Assembly (NCBI RefSeq): GCF_030913365.1 | Contig: NZ_CP133160.1 | Span: 3,138,001-3,202,000 of the forward strand | Direction of reading: 5' to 3' | Source of the DNA: Stenotrophomonas sp. 24(2023) | GTDB lineage: Bacteria > Pseudomonadota > Gammaproteobacteria > Xanthomonadales > Xanthomonadaceae | DNA length: 64,000 bases | Shown here: positions 63,729 through 64,000 of the stretch, piece after piece | How positions within the stretch are numbered: position 1 is the first letter of the stretch | How the letters are laid out: each line of letters opens with the position of its first letter | Program-made: the position numbers and the translations under genes | The notes under the pieces: generated by a model | Told to the model about the DNA's origin: nothing | Database searches by the model: none | Seen by the model: only the letters and a program-made list of their open reading frames with translations

Positions 63729-64000
63729 ATGAACCTGTAGCGCCACGCCATGCGTGGCGATGATGCGCGCGGGCGGTATGAGGCCAGGGGGCGCATCCAC
63801 GCGTGGCGTGGATCTACCGGTGCCGCGGCATGAACCTGTAGCGCCACGCCATGCGTGGCGATGATGAGCGCGGGCGGTACGAGGCCAGGGGGCGCATCCA
63901 CGCATGGCGTGGATCTACCGGTGCCGCGGCATGAACCTGTAGCGCCACGCCATACGTGGCGATGATGCGCGCGGGCGGTATGAAGCCAAGGGGCGCGTCC
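63729..64000. repeat. 101-base tandem repeat with two palindromes per unit
   Basis: Units begin ATGAACCTGTAGCGCCACG at 63729, 63830 and 63931, exactly 101 bases apart; the third is cut by the window end. Each has GTAGCGCCACGCC..GGCGTGGCG-type and GCATCCACGC..GCGTGGATC REP hairpins. It is the same GTAG REP class as elsewhere, arranged in tandem. Confidence 0.85.

Noticed and set aside
63729-64000. CRISPR array
   Set aside because: The whole 101-base unit is repeated, so there are no spacers; hairpins match REP elements.

Overview
The window is a GC-rich chromosomal segment from a gammaproteobacterium of the Xanthomonadaceae, most likely Stenotrophomonas (S. maltophilia complex). The call rests on the protein sequences, on a ThiL-Thr type tRNA remnant next to RHS tips, and on many GTAG-headed palindromic REP elements (GTAGATCCACGCC..GGCGTGGATC type) between genes. 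From about 16 kb on, the DNA is ordinary, densely coded core genome. The first 16 kb is accessory: it is visibly richer in A/T, has long gene-free stretches and homopolymer runs, and carries unfamiliar genes, frameshifts and an insertion-sequence remnant.

Region 1 (1-7.4 kb): after a small zinc-ribbon membrane protein come about 800 gene-free bases. Then five tightly packed same-strand genes follow (1717-6930): a HIT-type nucleotide-binding protein, an alpha/alpha-toroid-like protein with a C-terminal membrane hairpin, an HD phosphohydrolase, an orphan DNA methyltransferase with motif I before the TSPPY motif, and a ThiL/PurM-like ATP-dependent enzyme. Four junctions are overlaps or about 10 bases. 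I know of no described system with this composition, and it is the best candidate here for a new defence or DNA/nucleotide-modification system. Just downstream lies a 45-base copy of the 3' half of a tRNA-Thr(CGU) with a terminator, which looks like an integration scar.

Region 2 (7.4-13.7 kb): a reservoir of RHS toxin tips. One secreted mini-RHS protein is followed by displaced toxin C-termini alternating with small immunity-type genes (one recognisable as Imm53, two as small membrane proteins). Two toxin tails are frameshifted, one at a G7 tract. The array ends at a second, diverged copy of the tRNA-Thr 3' half and an IS3-family transposase remnant. Several further unknown, immunity-like small genes reach to about 16.2 kb.

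Region 3 (16.2-29.5 kb): an Atu4866-type protein, an aldo/keto reductase divergent from an AraC regulator, and a TerY-type phosphorylation triad (vWA protein, PP2C phosphatase, protein kinase). The triad is followed by a membrane protein with two TonB-C-like domains and two exported proteins. The cytochrome bo3 ubiquinol oxidase operon cyoABCD comes next and ends at a strong terminator.

Region 4 (29.5-64 kb): an MHYT-GGDEF-EAL protein, radA, an HSP90-like protein paired with a TPR-like partner, a CcsA-like membrane protein, ffh, a nitronate monooxygenase remnant overlapping a class IV aminotransferase, the rpsP-rimM-trmD-rplS operon, a MATE exporter, hslR, a secreted GH5 glycosidase, a 79-base REP array, katG, a DUF937 protein and mutS. 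It continues with an SDR/HxlR divergent pair, a Tat-signal DOPA-dioxygenase-like protein, a HAD phosphatase, a TraB/GumN protein, a TetR/FAD-monooxygenase divergent pair, a glycine-zipper protein and a large membrane protein. The window ends in a 101-base tandem repeat.
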